DNA of 64,000 bases from DASZHJ01 sp035604335 (GCA_035604335.1 DATNIT010000284.1:1-64000); one strand, 5' to 3'; positions 1 to 9,379 are shown, counted from the stretch's first letter. Program-made: numbers and translations. The notes: generated from the letters alone by a model not told the origin.

Positions 1-1383
1 GATGGCGGAGCAGGGGCGCGCTATCAGGCGCGGCGCGAGATCCGCTCGTTCTGGTATCCGACCTGGCTCGCCCAGCCGGCGGCGCTGGTGCCCGGCAGCA
101 GGCTCATCGACGCGCCCGCCGCGGGCATTCCGTTGAGCCAGGTCCTGCCGCTCGCCCGGGATTATGACCTCGTTGTCATGCACACCTCGACGCCGTCCTT
201 CTCGGCGGACGCCAAGATGGCGGCGGCGCTCAAGGACGTGAACCCCAAACTCAAGGTCGGCTTCGTCGGCGCCAAGGTGGCGGTGCAGCCGGACGAGAGC
301 CTGAAGCAGGCGCCGCCGATCGACTTCGTCGGCCGCAACGAGTTCGATTTCACCATCAAGGAGGTCGCGGAGGGAAAGCCGCTCTCGGCGATCGACGGCC
401 TGAGCTACCGGAATGACGCGGGCGTCATCGTCCACAACGCCGAGCGCGCCGTCCTCGAGGACATGGACCAGCTCCCGTTCGTGAGCGAGGTCTATAAGCG
501 CGACCTCCGGATCGAGGATTATTTCATCGGCTATCTCAAGCATCCCTACGTCTCGTTCTATACGGGGCGCGGCTGTAAATCGCGCTGCACCTTCTGCCTC
601 TGGCCGCAGACCGTGGGCGGGCACCGTTACCGCACGCGGAGCGTCGGGCACGTGGTCGACGAGGTGAGATACATCGTCGCGAACTTCCCGCAGGTGAAAG
701 AGATCTTCTTCGACGACGACACCTTCACCGACAATTTGCCCCGTGCCGAGGCGGTGGCCCGAGAACTCGGCAAGCTCGGCATCACCTGGTCCTGCAACGC
801 CAAGGCCAACGTGCCGCGGGACACGCTGAAAGTGCTGAGGGACAACGGGCTCCGGCTCCTGCTGGTGGGCTACGAGACCGGCAATCAGCAAATCCTCTTC
901 AACATCAAGAAGGGCATGCGGGTCGACGTCGCGCGCCGCTTCACCAAGGACTGCCACGACCTCGGCATCACCATCCACGGCACATTCATCCTGGGTCTCC
1001 CCGGCGAGACCAAAGAGACGATCCAGGAGACCATCAAGTTCGCGACCGAGATCAACCCGCACACCATCCAGGTCTCCTTGGCCGCGCCCTATCCCGGCAC
1101 GTTCCTGTTCAATCAGGCGGTCGAGAACGGCTGGCTCGACGCCGACCATGCCGAGCTCGTGGACGAGCACGGCATCCAGATCGCGCCGCTGCATTATCCG
1201 CACCTCTCGCACCAGGAGATCTTCGACAGCGTGGAGACCTTCTACCGGCGCTTCTATTTCCGCGCTGGCAAGATCGCCTCGATCGTCGGCGAGATGGTCG
1301 TGAGCCCCGAGATGATGGTGCGGCGCCTGCGCGAGGGCGTCGAGTTCTTCCGTTTCCTGCGCGAGCGCGAGATGGCGCACTGA
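1..1383 (+). CDS. hpnJ: Hopanoid biosynthesis radical SAM protein HpnJ (5' partial)
   Basis: The reading frame is open from the first base, so the start lies upstream; 460 residues are visible. The product is a B12-binding-domain radical SAM enzyme. An N-terminal cobalamin-binding-like Rossmann region is followed by the radical SAM cluster motif CKSRCTFC (Cys192, 196 and 199 of the visible part) and a GTFILGLPGET segment typical of the SAM barrel. The visible N-terminus, with RYQARREIRSFWYPTWL, is characteristic of the HpnJ family. HpnJ is known to act after HpnI and HpnK in converting bacteriohopanetetrol glucosamine to the cyclitol ether head group. hpnK is not downstream here and may lie upstream of the window. 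hpnL follows after 78 bases that contain a strong hairpin. Confidence 0.9.
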   Translation, partial: DGGAGARYQARREIRSFWYPTWLAQPAALVPGSRLIDAPAAGIPLSQVLPLARDYDLVVMHTSTPSFSADAKMAAALKDVNPKLKVGFVGAKVAVQPDESLKQAPPIDFVGRNEFDFTIKEVAEGKPLSAIDGLSYRNDAGVIVHNAERAVLEDMDQLPFVSEVYKRDLRIEDYFIGYLKHPYVSFYTGRGCKSRCTFCLWPQTVGGHRYRTRSVGHVVDEVRYIVANFPQVKEIFFDDDTFTDNLPRAEAVARELGKLGITWSCNAKANVPRDTLKVLRDNGLRLLLVGYETGNQQILFNIKKGMRVDVARRFTKDCHDLGITIHGTFILGLPGETKETIQETIKFATEINPHTIQVSLAAPYPGTFLFNQAVENGWLDADHAELVDEHGIQIAPLHYPHLSHQEIFDSVETFYRRFYFRAGKIASIVGEMVVSPEMMVRRLREGVEFFRFLREREMAH

Positions 1384-1384
1384 G

Positions 1385-1411
1385 GCGGGAACGTCGCGCG
1401 TGACGTCCCGC
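1385..1411. other. Stem-loop between hpnJ and hpnL
   Basis: GCGGG-a-ACGTC pairs with GACGT-CCCGC across a six-base loop: ten base pairs with a single bulged A. It begins two bases after the hpnJ stop codon. No T-tract follows, so it looks more like an intercistronic mRNA processing or stability hairpin, or a weak terminator, than an intrinsic terminator. Confidence 0.6.
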
Positions 1412-1461
1412 AAGCGCGGGATTGGCAGCGCGACGGAGAGTGCCGCGGTCAGTACCGCTCC

Positions 1462-2436
1462 ATGATCCGCATCGGTCTGTTGCTAGGGCTGCTTGGTCTC
1501 GTGGCGGCGAGCGCGCTGGTGATCTACCAGGGCGCGGGGCCGGTGATCGCGACCTTCGCGAGCGCGGGCTGGGGACTCGTCTGGGTCGCGCTCTATCATG
1601 CGCTGCCGATGCTGGCGAATGCCCGGGCATGGCAGGTGCTGTTGCCGGGCCGGGCGCAGCCCTCCTTCGGCTTCTTTACCTGGATGGTTTGGGTGCGCGA
1701 GGCCGTCAATTCGATGCTGCCGGTGGCGCGGATCGGCGGCGAGGTCACGGGCGCGTGGCTCCTGACCACGCGCGGCGTGCGCAAGCGGCCGGCGGCGGCG
1801 ACGCTGGTGGTCGACATGACGATGTCGCTGGTCTCGCAGCTCGCCTTCACGCTGATCGGCGTGGGTCTGTTGGTGACCCGCGGCGGGGAGCAATCGCTCG
1901 CCGCCAGCGTGGGGTTCGGCCTCCTCGTCGCCCTGCCGATCCTGGCGGCCTTCGGCCTCGTGCAGCGGATCGGCATCTTCGGCTTCTTCGCGAGGCTCTT
2001 CCATCTGGCCTTCGGCGACCGGTTCGAGCGCATGGTGGGCGGCGCTAAGGCGCTCGACCGTGCCGTGCACCTCATCTACCGCCGTCCCAGCCGGATCGTC
2101 GCCTGCTGCCTCTGGCAGCTCGTGGGCTGGCTGGTGAGCGCGGGCGAGACCTGGATCGCGCTTCTCGCGCTCGGGCATCCCGTGAGCGTGGGCGATGCCG
2201 TCATGGTGACCGCGCTCATCGAGGCCGCGAGCTCCAGCGCCTTCCTGGTGCCGGGCGCGCTCGGCGTGCAGGAGGGCAGCTACCTCGTGCTGGGGAACGT
2301 GCTGGGCTTGCCGTCCGAGGTCTCGCTCGCCCTCGCGCTGGTACGCCGCGCGCGCGACGTCCTAGTCTACGGGCCCGCCCTCGCGCTCTGGCAACTCGGC
2401 GAGGGCAAGCGGCTCATCGCCCGCCGGGCGGTCTAA
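1462..2436 (+). CDS. hpnL: Hopanoid-associated integral membrane protein HpnL
   Basis: A 324-residue polytopic inner-membrane protein with about eight hydrophobic segments. It belongs to the family that resembles the transmembrane half of lysylphosphatidylglycerol synthase (UPF0104-like). Family features visible are the conserved R-x-GGE-x-x-G segment (ARIGGEVTGAW) and a C-terminal P-G-A-L-G-V-Q-E-G motif. The gene lies directly downstream of hpnJ, which supports the HpnL assignment over a generic flippase-like protein. Its biochemical role is not established; a role in moving or presenting hopanoids at the membrane is inference. No strong Shine-Dalgarno lies at the usual distance from this ATG, so the exact start is slightly uncertain. 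Confidence 0.8.
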   Translation: MIRIGLLLGLLGLVAASALVIYQGAGPVIATFASAGWGLVWVALYHALPMLANARAWQVLLPGRAQPSFGFFTWMVWVREAVNSMLPVARIGGEVTGAWLLTTRGVRKRPAAATLVVDMTMSLVSQLAFTLIGVGLLVTRGGEQSLAASVGFGLLVALPILAAFGLVQRIGIFGFFARLFHLAFGDRFERMVGGAKALDRAVHLIYRRPSRIVACCLWQLVGWLVSAGETWIALLALGHPVSVGDAVMVTALIEAASSSAFLVPGALGVQEGSYLVLGNVLGLPSEVSLALALVRRARDVLVYGPALALWQLGEGKRLIARRAV

Positions 2437-2442
2437 CCCAGC

Positions 2443-3219
2443 CTATTGCAGATCCAATCGCTCCCGGTGCCGGATGAACGGGCTGTAGGCCGGCGCCTCG
2501 GGCTTCATGCGGCCGAGGTCGCCCCACTCGGCCATGCGGTTGAAGGGGATCGTGGGCGACTGGTCGATGCGGTGCAGGCGCTCGGCGAGATCCAACTCGA
2601 TGCGCTGGAGGCGTGCCGCGAGCACATCCGATCCGGAATAGCGTAGGCCCCCCTCGACGCCATAGGCGATGAAGGGCGCCAGCACGGTCATGCCGACATA
2701 GGCGAAGGAGAAATTCACCGGCCAGAGCAGCAGGTCGATGTCGCCGCTTCGCCCGTTGTAGGCGTAAGTCTCGGGGCTGGTGCCGACGGTCACCGACAGC
2801 ATCGCACGCTTGCCGACCCAGCGTCCGTTCTCGAAGCGCTTCTTGCTCGTGTAGACCTCGCCGTAGGTGAACACGCGGTCGAGCCAGCCCTTGAGCATCG
2901 CCGGCGGCAGGTGCCACCACATCGGATATTGCGCGATCACGAGGTCCGCGCGATCGAGCGCCGCGATCTCCGACGCGACGGGGGCGGGGAGGGCGGCGCG
3001 GTCGGAGGCGAGCCTCTGCTCGGCCTGGACGTCGAAGCGATCGGGGTTCTGCCGCAGGGCGAAGTGCTCGGCCCGCTCGCAGGGATCGAAGCCCATGGCG
3101 TAGAGATCGGAGAGCGTGACGCTCCAGCCGTCCTTCTCGAGGGCGGCGCGCGCGACCGCCGCCAGATGGGCGTTGTAGGATTTGGGCTCGGGGTGGGCGA
3201 GGACGATGTGGGCGTGCAT
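2443..3219 (-). CDS. NAD(P)H:quinone oxidoreductase, flavodoxin-like fold
   Basis: A 258-residue cytoplasmic FMN/FAD flavoprotein of the NQO1 / MdaB / KefF-type family. Typical features are the N-terminal MHAHIVLAHPEPKSYN phosphate-binding segment, DLYAMGFDP, and QYPMWWHLPPAMLKGWLDRV around the flavin site. The start at the ATG beginning MHAHIV was chosen because an AGGGGAG Shine-Dalgarno sits 11 bases upstream and the family starts there; an in-frame ATG 14 codons earlier adds low-complexity sequence only. The gene converges on hpnL with a gap of six bases and is divergent from the glycosyltransferase. The substrate cannot be read from sequence; quinone or other two-electron acceptors are expected. 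Confidence 0.8.
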   Translation of the reverse strand: MHAHIVLAHPEPKSYNAHLAAVARAALEKDGWSVTLSDLYAMGFDPCERAEHFALRQNPDRFDVQAEQRLASDRAALPAPVASEIAALDRADLVIAQYPMWWHLPPAMLKGWLDRVFTYGEVYTSKKRFENGRWVGKRAMLSVTVGTSPETYAYNGRSGDIDLLLWPVNFSFAYVGMTVLAPFIAYGVEGGLRYSGSDVLAARLQRIELDLAERLHRIDQSPTIPFNRMAEWGDLGRMKPEAPAYSPFIRHRERLDLQ

Positions 3220-3336
3220 GTGCGGGCGGGCTCCCCTGTTACGGCCGCCAAGATCGCGCATCCCGCGCGATCCCTCAATGAAGGCGTGCGACGAAAAAAT
3301 GCACTATTGTTCTCGGCCGGATCGAGAGAGATTGCG

Positions 3337-4359
3337 ATGAGCTTCGACGTCTCGGCGATCATACCCACCTACAACCGAGCACACTTGATCGGGGACACCA
3401 TCGACTCGATCCTGAGGCAGACCGCCCCTCCGGCCGAGATCATCGTCGTGGACGACGGCTCGACCGACGACACCGCGGCCACCGTTGCTCGCTGCGGGAA
3501 TGCCGTCCGGTACCATCGCATCGAGAATTCCGGCCCAGGCGCGGCCCGCAACGTCGGCGTGTCGATGGCGCGGTCGCCGTGGATCGCATTCTGCGACAGC
3601 GACGATGTCTGGCTGCCCACCAAGCAGGAGCGCCAACTCCGCCTGCACGCGCTCTGTCCGGAGGTGGAATGCTCCTTCACGGATCTCACGCGCGTCGTAT
3701 CGGGTGAGCCGCAGTCTCCATCCCTCTTCGGTGAGGTGCCGCCGGGGCTCTGGGAACAGCATCGCCGCATCGTTGAGGACACGATCTGGATCTACGACAC
3801 GTCGTTCTACGACCGGTGTCTCTCCGCCATGCCGATGTTGCCGACAACATTGCTGATGTCGAAGCGTCGTTTCCAGCAACTGGGCGGGTTCAATCCAGAG
3901 TTCTTCCGGGATCTGGCGGAGGATTTCGAGTTCGCTCTGCGCATCGCCGGCGAGCCGCCCGTCGGCTTCTTGGCCGAGGCTTTGGCCGAATTTCGCCGGC
4001 ACGCGGGCAGCAGGAGCGGCAATCCTTTCGCCGATTGGGCCGCCCAGGCGAAGGTCCTGGAATATGCGCTCGCGCATCATGCCGCGGCACGGCCGTTCCT
4101 CGACTTCGTCCGGTATGAGCTGCAGAGGAGACACACGCTCGCGGTCGGCGAAGCTTTCTTCCTGGGAAGGCTCGACATTGTGCGCGACGTTGCGCCTCTG
4201 GTTGAGCGCGCGCAGCGCGGCTGGCGCACCTCGCTCAAGATCGCGATCGCCGAATTGCCATTGCCGCTGGCGAGGCTTGCGCAACGCGCTCTGGTAACGG
4301 CGAACCGGCGCGTGGTCCGGCCGATCGCAGGGGCCCGCGACGGAGTTCCACTCCGATGA
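3337..4359 (+). CDS. Family 2 glycosyltransferase
   Basis: A 340-residue inverting GT-A fold glycosyltransferase. The N-terminus has SAIIPTYNRAHLI, the nucleotide-binding VDDGS at residues 38-42, GPGAARNVG, and a DSDD metal-binding motif at about residues 87-90. An ED motif typical of the catalytic base region lies in LAEDFEFALRI. The start is the ATG before SFDVSAIIP, preceded by a purine-rich GAGAGA; the frame is open further upstream but that part overlaps the neighbouring flavoprotein gene and has no family similarity. The stop overlaps the start of the methyltransferase (ATGA), so the two are translationally coupled. Donor and acceptor are unknown; polysaccharide, glycolipid or hopanoid modification are all possible. 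Confidence 0.85.
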   Translation: MSFDVSAIIPTYNRAHLIGDTIDSILRQTAPPAEIIVVDDGSTDDTAATVARCGNAVRYHRIENSGPGAARNVGVSMARSPWIAFCDSDDVWLPTKQERQLRLHALCPEVECSFTDLTRVVSGEPQSPSLFGEVPPGLWEQHRRIVEDTIWIYDTSFYDRCLSAMPMLPTTLLMSKRRFQQLGGFNPEFFRDLAEDFEFALRIAGEPPVGFLAEALAEFRRHAGSRSGNPFADWAAQAKVLEYALAHHAAARPFLDFVRYELQRRHTLAVGEAFFLGRLDIVRDVAPLVERAQRGWRTSLKIAIAELPLPLARLAQRALVTANRRVVRPIAGARDGVPLR

Positions 4360-5084
4360 CCCAAAACATTTACGACAATGCGGATTTCTTCGAGCGCTAC
4401 AGCCAGCTACCTCGCTCGGTCGAGGGCTTGGATGGCGCGCCGGAATGGCCGGCGCTCCGCGCCTTGCTGCCTGATCCCGGCGGCCTCAAGGTTCTCGATC
4501 TCGGTTGCGGCTTCGGCTGGTTTTGCCGATGGGCGCGAGAGCAGGGAGCGGCTCAGGTTCTCGGCATCGATGTGTCGGAGAAGATGTTGGCGCGCGCCCG
4601 CGCCGACACCGCCGACCCGGAGGTCGCTTATGTCAGGGCCGATATGGAGCAGCTCGAGTTCTCTCCGGAATTATTCGACCTGATCTACAGCTCGCTCGCG
4701 CTGCACTATATCGAGCGCCTGAGCGAACTCCTCGCCCAGGTGCACCGTGCGCTGGTGCCGGGCGGCCGCCTCGTCTTCTCCGTGGAGCACCCGGTGCTCA
4801 CGGCGCCCGCGGAGCCGGGCTGGTCCGTCAATGCCAGCGGCCGCAGGACCTGGGCCCTCGACGGTTACCTGGAGGAAGGCCCGCGATCCATGGACTGGCT
4901 TGCCAAGGGCGTGATCAAGCAACACCGGACGATCGCGACCTACATCAATATGCTGCTCGGGCTCGGCTTCACCCTGACGCACCTCGAGGAGTGGGGCCCG
5001 ACGCCCGAGCAAATCGCGGCGCGGCCGGAATGGGCGGACGAGCGCCAGCGGCCGCCGTTCTTGTTGATCTCCGCGCGACGCTAA
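4356..5084 (+). CDS. Class I SAM-dependent methyltransferase
   Basis: A 242-residue Rossmann-fold methyltransferase of the Methyltransf_11 type. Motif I is VLDLGCGFGW (from residue 46), the acidic end of strand 2 is GIDVSEKML, and motif II/III is ADMEQLEF followed by DLIYSSLALHYI, with the post-motif LVPGGRLVFSVEHP. It is coupled to the upstream glycosyltransferase by a four-base overlap, and the pair probably acts on the same molecule. The substrate is not identifiable. It ends 21 bases from the convergent hpnN stop codon. Confidence 0.85.
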   Translation: MTQNIYDNADFFERYSQLPRSVEGLDGAPEWPALRALLPDPGGLKVLDLGCGFGWFCRWAREQGAAQVLGIDVSEKMLARARADTADPEVAYVRADMEQLEFSPELFDLIYSSLALHYIERLSELLAQVHRALVPGGRLVFSVEHPVLTAPAEPGWSVNASGRRTWALDGYLEEGPRSMDWLAKGVIKQHRTIATYINMLLGLGFTLTHLEEWGPTPEQIAARPEWADERQRPPFLLISARR

Positions 5085-5105
5085 CGAGGGGCCGCAGGCC
5101 GATTG

Positions 5106-7700
5106 CTAGCGGGCTTTGCGCTTACGATGCTTGCGCACCGGTCCCATCAGCGACGGCAGCACGAAGAACGTACAGATCAGCGTGTGGAACAGCGCGATGG
5201 TCAGCAATATGCCCATCTGCGATGTGCCGCGGTGGTTGGAGAGCGCGAGACTGCCGAAGGCCGTGGCGGTCGTGAGCGCGCTGAACAAGACGGCGCGCGC
5301 CGTGCCGGATTGCAGGGGATCGACGCGCCCCGCGCGCCAGTTCATGACGAAGTAGATGTCGAACGCGACGCCCACCCCGAGCAGCAACGGCAGCGCGATG
5401 ATGTTGGCGAAATTGAGCGGCAGGTCCGCCAGCACGCTGGTGGCGACAGTGAGCAGGCCGGCGAGGAGCAACGGCGCCAGCACCAGCGCCACGTCGCGGA
5501 TGCGCCGCAGGACGATGGCCAGCAGCAGCGCGATCGCGAATAACGCGAAAATGCCGGCCGTCCGGAATGCGCCGACGATCGTGGCGGCGGATTCCTGGAT
5601 GGAGATCGGCGCACCCGTGGCCTCGGGCGCGACAGTGCGCACCGCGGCGACGAAGCGGCGCAGCACCTCGTTGTTGCTGGCGTCGCCCTTGGGATAGACC
5701 TCGATCCGGGCGAGACCATCGGGCGCCACCCAGTCGCGGCGCAGCTCGGGCGGCAGGGTCTCCAGGGTCACGGGCTCGGCGGAGAGCGCGAGCCGCATCT
5801 CCTTGAGCCGCGCGGGCAGGCCCCCCACGAGATTGCCGCGCAAGGTACCCAGCGCGTCGGTTCCGCGGGCGACGGCTTTGTGCAGTACGGCCGAAAGACG
5901 CTCGACCGAGGCCTGATGACTCTGCGCCGCCGCGCGCGCCAGATCCTCGTCGGCGCGCTTCAAGGCATCGAGTTCGGCCGCGGGGTCGGGCGGCGCCAGG
6001 ATCGAGGCCGGGGTCAAAGTCGGCCCCAGCAGCGCCGCGGCGTCGGTGAGGATCGCGAGCTTCTCCGGCTGGTCCTCGGGCACGAAGCTCATCACGGTGA
6101 GGGTGTGCGATACATCCGGCAGCTTCTCGAGGCGGTCGGCGAGCGGGGCGATATCCGCGGTGGTCGCTGCAAGCACGTCGATCGTGTTGGGCGTGGTGTC
6201 CGGGTCCTTCATCAGGTCGAACAGCGTCGAGACGGATTCGGTGCGGGGATCCTTGAGATTGAGCGGGTTGAAATCGAACGTGAGCCGGGGGACCAGCGCC
6301 AGGCAGATCACCGCGACGGCCAGCGATACCAAGCCGACGGCACGGCGATGGTCCACGAGATAGCGGTCGATCGCGCGCAGGCGATGGAACCCCACGGCTC
6401 GCCGCTCGCCGCGCGGGCGGATGATGACGAGGAGCGCGGGGAGCACGGTCAAGTTGAGCACCAGCGCGATCACCATGCCGGCACCCGAGATCAACCCCAG
6501 GTCGGAGACGCCGGTGTAAGCCGTCGGCACGAAAGAGAGGAAGCCCACCGCGGTCGTCCCGGCGGCGACGGCGAGCGGTCCGCCGATGCCGCGCGCGGTG
6601 CGCCTCAGCGCCTCCGCGAGGTTGTCGATCTCATAGCGCTCGGACCGGTATCGCACGCTGAACTGAATGGAGAAGTCGACGGCGATGCCGATGAAGAGCA
6701 CCGCGAAAGCGACGGAGATGAGATTGAGCGAGTGCACGGCGAGCGCGGCGAATCCCGCCGCGATCACCAGCCCCATGGCGAGCGTGATCAGGATCGGGAC
6801 CACCAGGCGCACCGAGCGCAGCGCCAGGAACAGCAATACGCAGATCAACGAGAACGCCAGGCTGGTCGAGAGCGTCGTGCCTTGCGTCACGCTGCCGAAC
6901 TCCTCATCGGCGAGCGGCACCGACCCGGTCAGGCGCACGCGCACGCCGCGCTCCGGCGTGAGGCCGAGGTCGAGCGCGGCTTTTCGGATCGCGTCCGTGG
7001 CGTCGGCGCCCGGCTCCAGATCGGAATAGTCGAGGACCGGTTGTACCAGCACGAATTTGCGCAACTCGCGCGTCGACGGCTTGAGGCCCGTGAGCAGGGA
7101 TTGCCACGAGAGCGGGTGATATTTCCCCGCGAGCGACGCATCGACCGTGTCGGCGAAAACCGCGAAGGGGTGGTCGAGCTCGTCGCCCTTCGCCTCGCCG
7201 CGCTCGATGCCCTGCGCCGTCAAGTCGAGCGCGTCGAACAGGCCCCTGAGGCTCGGGTCCGCTGCCAGCGTGCCGATGAGCGGCTGGGCCTGCACCATCT
7301 GGTCGGCGAAGCCCTGCACCTCGTCCTTCGAGAGAAACAGCATGCCGTTTCGCTGGAAGAACTCGCTGCCGTCGGGCCGCTCGACGCTCTTGAACAGCCC
7401 GGTGTCGGGCTTGAGCTTGTCCGCGAGCGCCGCGGCGGCGTCCTCGGCCTGATCCGGCGTCGCGCCGTCGATCACGATCGCGATCAGGTTGTTGAACTGC
7501 GGGAACGCCTTGTCGTACGCCATCTCGCGCTTGCGCCAAGGCAGATTCGGATCGAGCAGCTTGTCGACGTCGGTGTCGAGGCTCAGATGGGTGCTGGCGT
7601 AATAGCCGCTTACCCCCGTGAGCGCGACCCCCAGCAGCGTCACGAGACACGCGAAGCGCCGCGAGAGGTCGACGAGCATATGGATGAAATTCAGGATCAC
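5106..7700 (-). CDS. hpnN: Hopanoid transporter HpnN, RND/MMPL family
   Basis: An 864-residue inner-membrane RND-superfamily protein. It has the family layout: one N-terminal membrane segment, a large periplasmic loop (starting with THLSLDTDVDKLLDP), a five-helix MMPL block around residues 270-430 with GIAVDFSIQF, then a second periplasmic loop and helix block ending in a Lys/Arg-rich tail. HpnN proteins are known to be needed for hopanoid delivery to the outer membrane. The start is taken as the GTG preceded at nine bases by GAGAGG; an ATG seven codons later is the alternative. It lies 17 bases downstream of copD and is probably cotranscribed with copC-copD. Open frame continues far upstream, but that part is a shadow of copD. 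Confidence 0.88.
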   Translation of the reverse strand: MILNFIHMLVDLSRRFACLVTLLGVALTGVSGYYASTHLSLDTDVDKLLDPNLPWRKREMAYDKAFPQFNNLIAIVIDGATPDQAEDAAAALADKLKPDTGLFKSVERPDGSEFFQRNGMLFLSKDEVQGFADQMVQAQPLIGTLAADPSLRGLFDALDLTAQGIERGEAKGDELDHPFAVFADTVDASLAGKYHPLSWQSLLTGLKPSTRELRKFVLVQPVLDYSDLEPGADATDAIRKAALDLGLTPERGVRVRLTGSVPLADEEFGSVTQGTTLSTSLAFSLICVLLFLALRSVRLVVPILITLAMGLVIAAGFAALAVHSLNLISVAFAVLFIGIAVDFSIQFSVRYRSERYEIDNLAEALRRTARGIGGPLAVAAGTTAVGFLSFVPTAYTGVSDLGLISGAGMVIALVLNLTVLPALLVIIRPRGERRAVGFHRLRAIDRYLVDHRRAVGLVSLAVAVICLALVPRLTFDFNPLNLKDPRTESVSTLFDLMKDPDTTPNTIDVLAATTADIAPLADRLEKLPDVSHTLTVMSFVPEDQPEKLAILTDAAALLGPTLTPASILAPPDPAAELDALKRADEDLARAAAQSHQASVERLSAVLHKAVARGTDALGTLRGNLVGGLPARLKEMRLALSAEPVTLETLPPELRRDWVAPDGLARIEVYPKGDASNNEVLRRFVAAVRTVAPEATGAPISIQESAATIVGAFRTAGIFALFAIALLLAIVLRRIRDVALVLAPLLLAGLLTVATSVLADLPLNFANIIALPLLLGVGVAFDIYFVMNWRAGRVDPLQSGTARAVLFSALTTATAFGSLALSNHRGTSQMGILLTIALFHTLICTFFVLPSLMGPVRKHRKRKAR

Positions 7701-7717
7701 GCGGCGCGGCCTCTCGG

Positions 7718-9370
7718 TCAGGTCTCGTGATAGATGAGCAGGATCGCGCCGACCAGCACGAAGGCGATCGGCCAGATCCAGCCGGCGATGCGATTGCTCG
7801 GCGGATTCAGCCGAAGCTCGAGCCAACGCGCCCATCCCGCCGTGAGACCGAAGAGCGCGAGCGGCGCGTGGGTGACCTCGATCAACAATTGGTCTTTGAT
7901 ATTGGAAAGCGCGTGCTGGTGGGTGAGCAGCAACGCCCCCGCGAGCGCGCAAATGAGCGGGAAGACCAACGCCGCGCGGGGCGCGCGGATGCGGCCGGTG
8001 CGCACGCACCATTCGAAGATGCCGAAGCCCGCGATCAGGATGACGAAGACCCGATGCTGCGCCACTTCTGGATCCCGGAAGCTCGCGAAGAAGCCGATAT
8101 CGCCGAGCGGCCACACCTCGGGGTCGCTGCGGAACAGCAGGAACACCGCCAACCCCACGAAAAGCAGCGGCCAATGCCGCGCCCAAGGCGCTATGCCCGA
8201 GCGCTCGCCCAGCGCCAGGAGACCGATCACCAGAACGGCGACGCCCGCCCAGTGGTGGTTGTATTCCGACCAGGCGATGTCGGCGGGATCGCGCGGCGGC
8301 AGCACGCCGGAGCCGAGGGCGTAGGCGATGGGCAGCGGCTGCTTGGTCTTCGCGGCCTCCTCTCGGGCAATCTCGACCCGATAGGCCGTGAGCTGCGAGC
8401 GATCGGGACTGATGAGGCGCGGCGGCCATTGCGGAACGAAGCGGTCGACGACCTCGGCGAAGCTCGCGCGATCCTGCGTCAGGTCCACGCCCGGCGGCTG
8501 CGAGGTGAGCGAAGCCGCGGCAAAGAGGACGGTGAGGCCGATCCCGACCTCGACCTCCGCGAAGCGCTTCAAACGCAGGATCGACGTTCCGGGATCGCGC
8601 CGGAGACGCTCCACCACCAGGAAATTCATCCCGCCGAGAAACAAGAGCCCCGCCAACAGCCCGACCTTGGTGGTGACCATGACGCCATAGGCGGTGCCGT
8701 AGAGCGCGTCGAGGGAGCCAACATAGATGACGGCCAATACGGTACCGCCCGCCAGCAGGACCGCGACCGAGCCCATCGCCATCAGCGAGAACCGCTTGCC
8801 GATCCGCCGCCAGGCGGCACCGCTCTGCGTGCCCGTGAGCGCCAGCATGAAATAGGGGATGCCGCCGATCCAGACCGCGGCGCCGGCCATGTGCAGGATG
8901 TCTGCGACCGCGAGCGGCGCGCGGTCGTCGAGCCGCGCCATGGCATGGCTCGTTGTCGCCTGGGCGACCAGCACCAGAACCGCAAGCGCGCCCAGCGAAA
9001 ATCCTGCCGAGCCGCCGAGCGGCGCGCGGGCGACCCACGCACAGACTAGACCGGCGGCCGCGAGCGTCAGCCCCGCGAGCGCGAAATCGGCGCCCAAGAC
9101 GTCGGCAAGCCCCAGGTCGACGGTGCCCATCAGCACCGCGCATTGCACCGCGACGAACGCGAGCTCAGCGAACGTGAAGGCGAGGGCGCTCCAGAGCAGG
9201 AACCGGCGCGCGCGGATCTCCAGGCGCTCCCCGTCCGGGCCGAGCTTCCGGGCGATGCCGCGCATCAGCAGCAAGAAGGCGATGCCACCGACCACGAAGG
9301 ATTGCGTCACCAGCACGGCGCCGCGGATGACGACGCTCAGGAATCCGAATATGTCGAGCAGCGTCGCCAT
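7718..9370 (-). CDS. copD: CopD-family copper resistance membrane protein
   Basis: A 550-residue polytopic membrane protein with roughly twelve or more hydrophobic segments. The central CopD domain shows HMAGAAVWIGGIPYF, a His-containing helix typical of the family, followed by a VTTKVGLLAGLLFLGGMNF helix. The family works with periplasmic CopC to move copper across the inner membrane. About 200 extra C-terminal residues form further membrane helices beyond a minimal CopD, some with His (HRVFVILIAGFGIFEW, THQHALSNIKDQ); extended CopD proteins of this kind are common. copC lies nine bases upstream on the same strand and hpnN 17 bases downstream. Confidence 0.8.
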   Translation of the reverse strand: MATLLDIFGFLSVVIRGAVLVTQSFVVGGIAFLLLMRGIARKLGPDGERLEIRARRFLLWSALAFTFAELAFVAVQCAVLMGTVDLGLADVLGADFALAGLTLAAAGLVCAWVARAPLGGSAGFSLGALAVLVLVAQATTSHAMARLDDRAPLAVADILHMAGAAVWIGGIPYFMLALTGTQSGAAWRRIGKRFSLMAMGSVAVLLAGGTVLAVIYVGSLDALYGTAYGVMVTTKVGLLAGLLFLGGMNFLVVERLRRDPGTSILRLKRFAEVEVGIGLTVLFAAASLTSQPPGVDLTQDRASFAEVVDRFVPQWPPRLISPDRSQLTAYRVEIAREEAAKTKQPLPIAYALGSGVLPPRDPADIAWSEYNHHWAGVAVLVIGLLALGERSGIAPWARHWPLLFVGLAVFLLFRSDPEVWPLGDIGFFASFRDPEVAQHRVFVILIAGFGIFEWCVRTGRIRAPRAALVFPLICALAGALLLTHQHALSNIKDQLLIEVTHAPLALFGLTAGWARWLELRLNPPSNRIAGWIWPIAFVLVGAILLIYHET

Positions 9371-9379
9371 GCCGTCGGC

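Noticed and set aside
2911..3336. 142-codon N-terminal extension of the glycosyltransferase
   Set aside because: It overlaps the flavoprotein gene on the other strand and has no similarity to the GT2 family.
5880..9049. Long plus-strand frames of 616 and 440 codons
   Set aside because: They are antisense to hpnN and copD, low in complexity, and show no start signals or motifs.
7701..9143. Upstream extension of hpnN by about 480 residues
   Set aside because: It overlaps copD in another frame, has Arg/Ala-rich shadow composition, and the hpnN GTG has a good Shine-Dalgarno.
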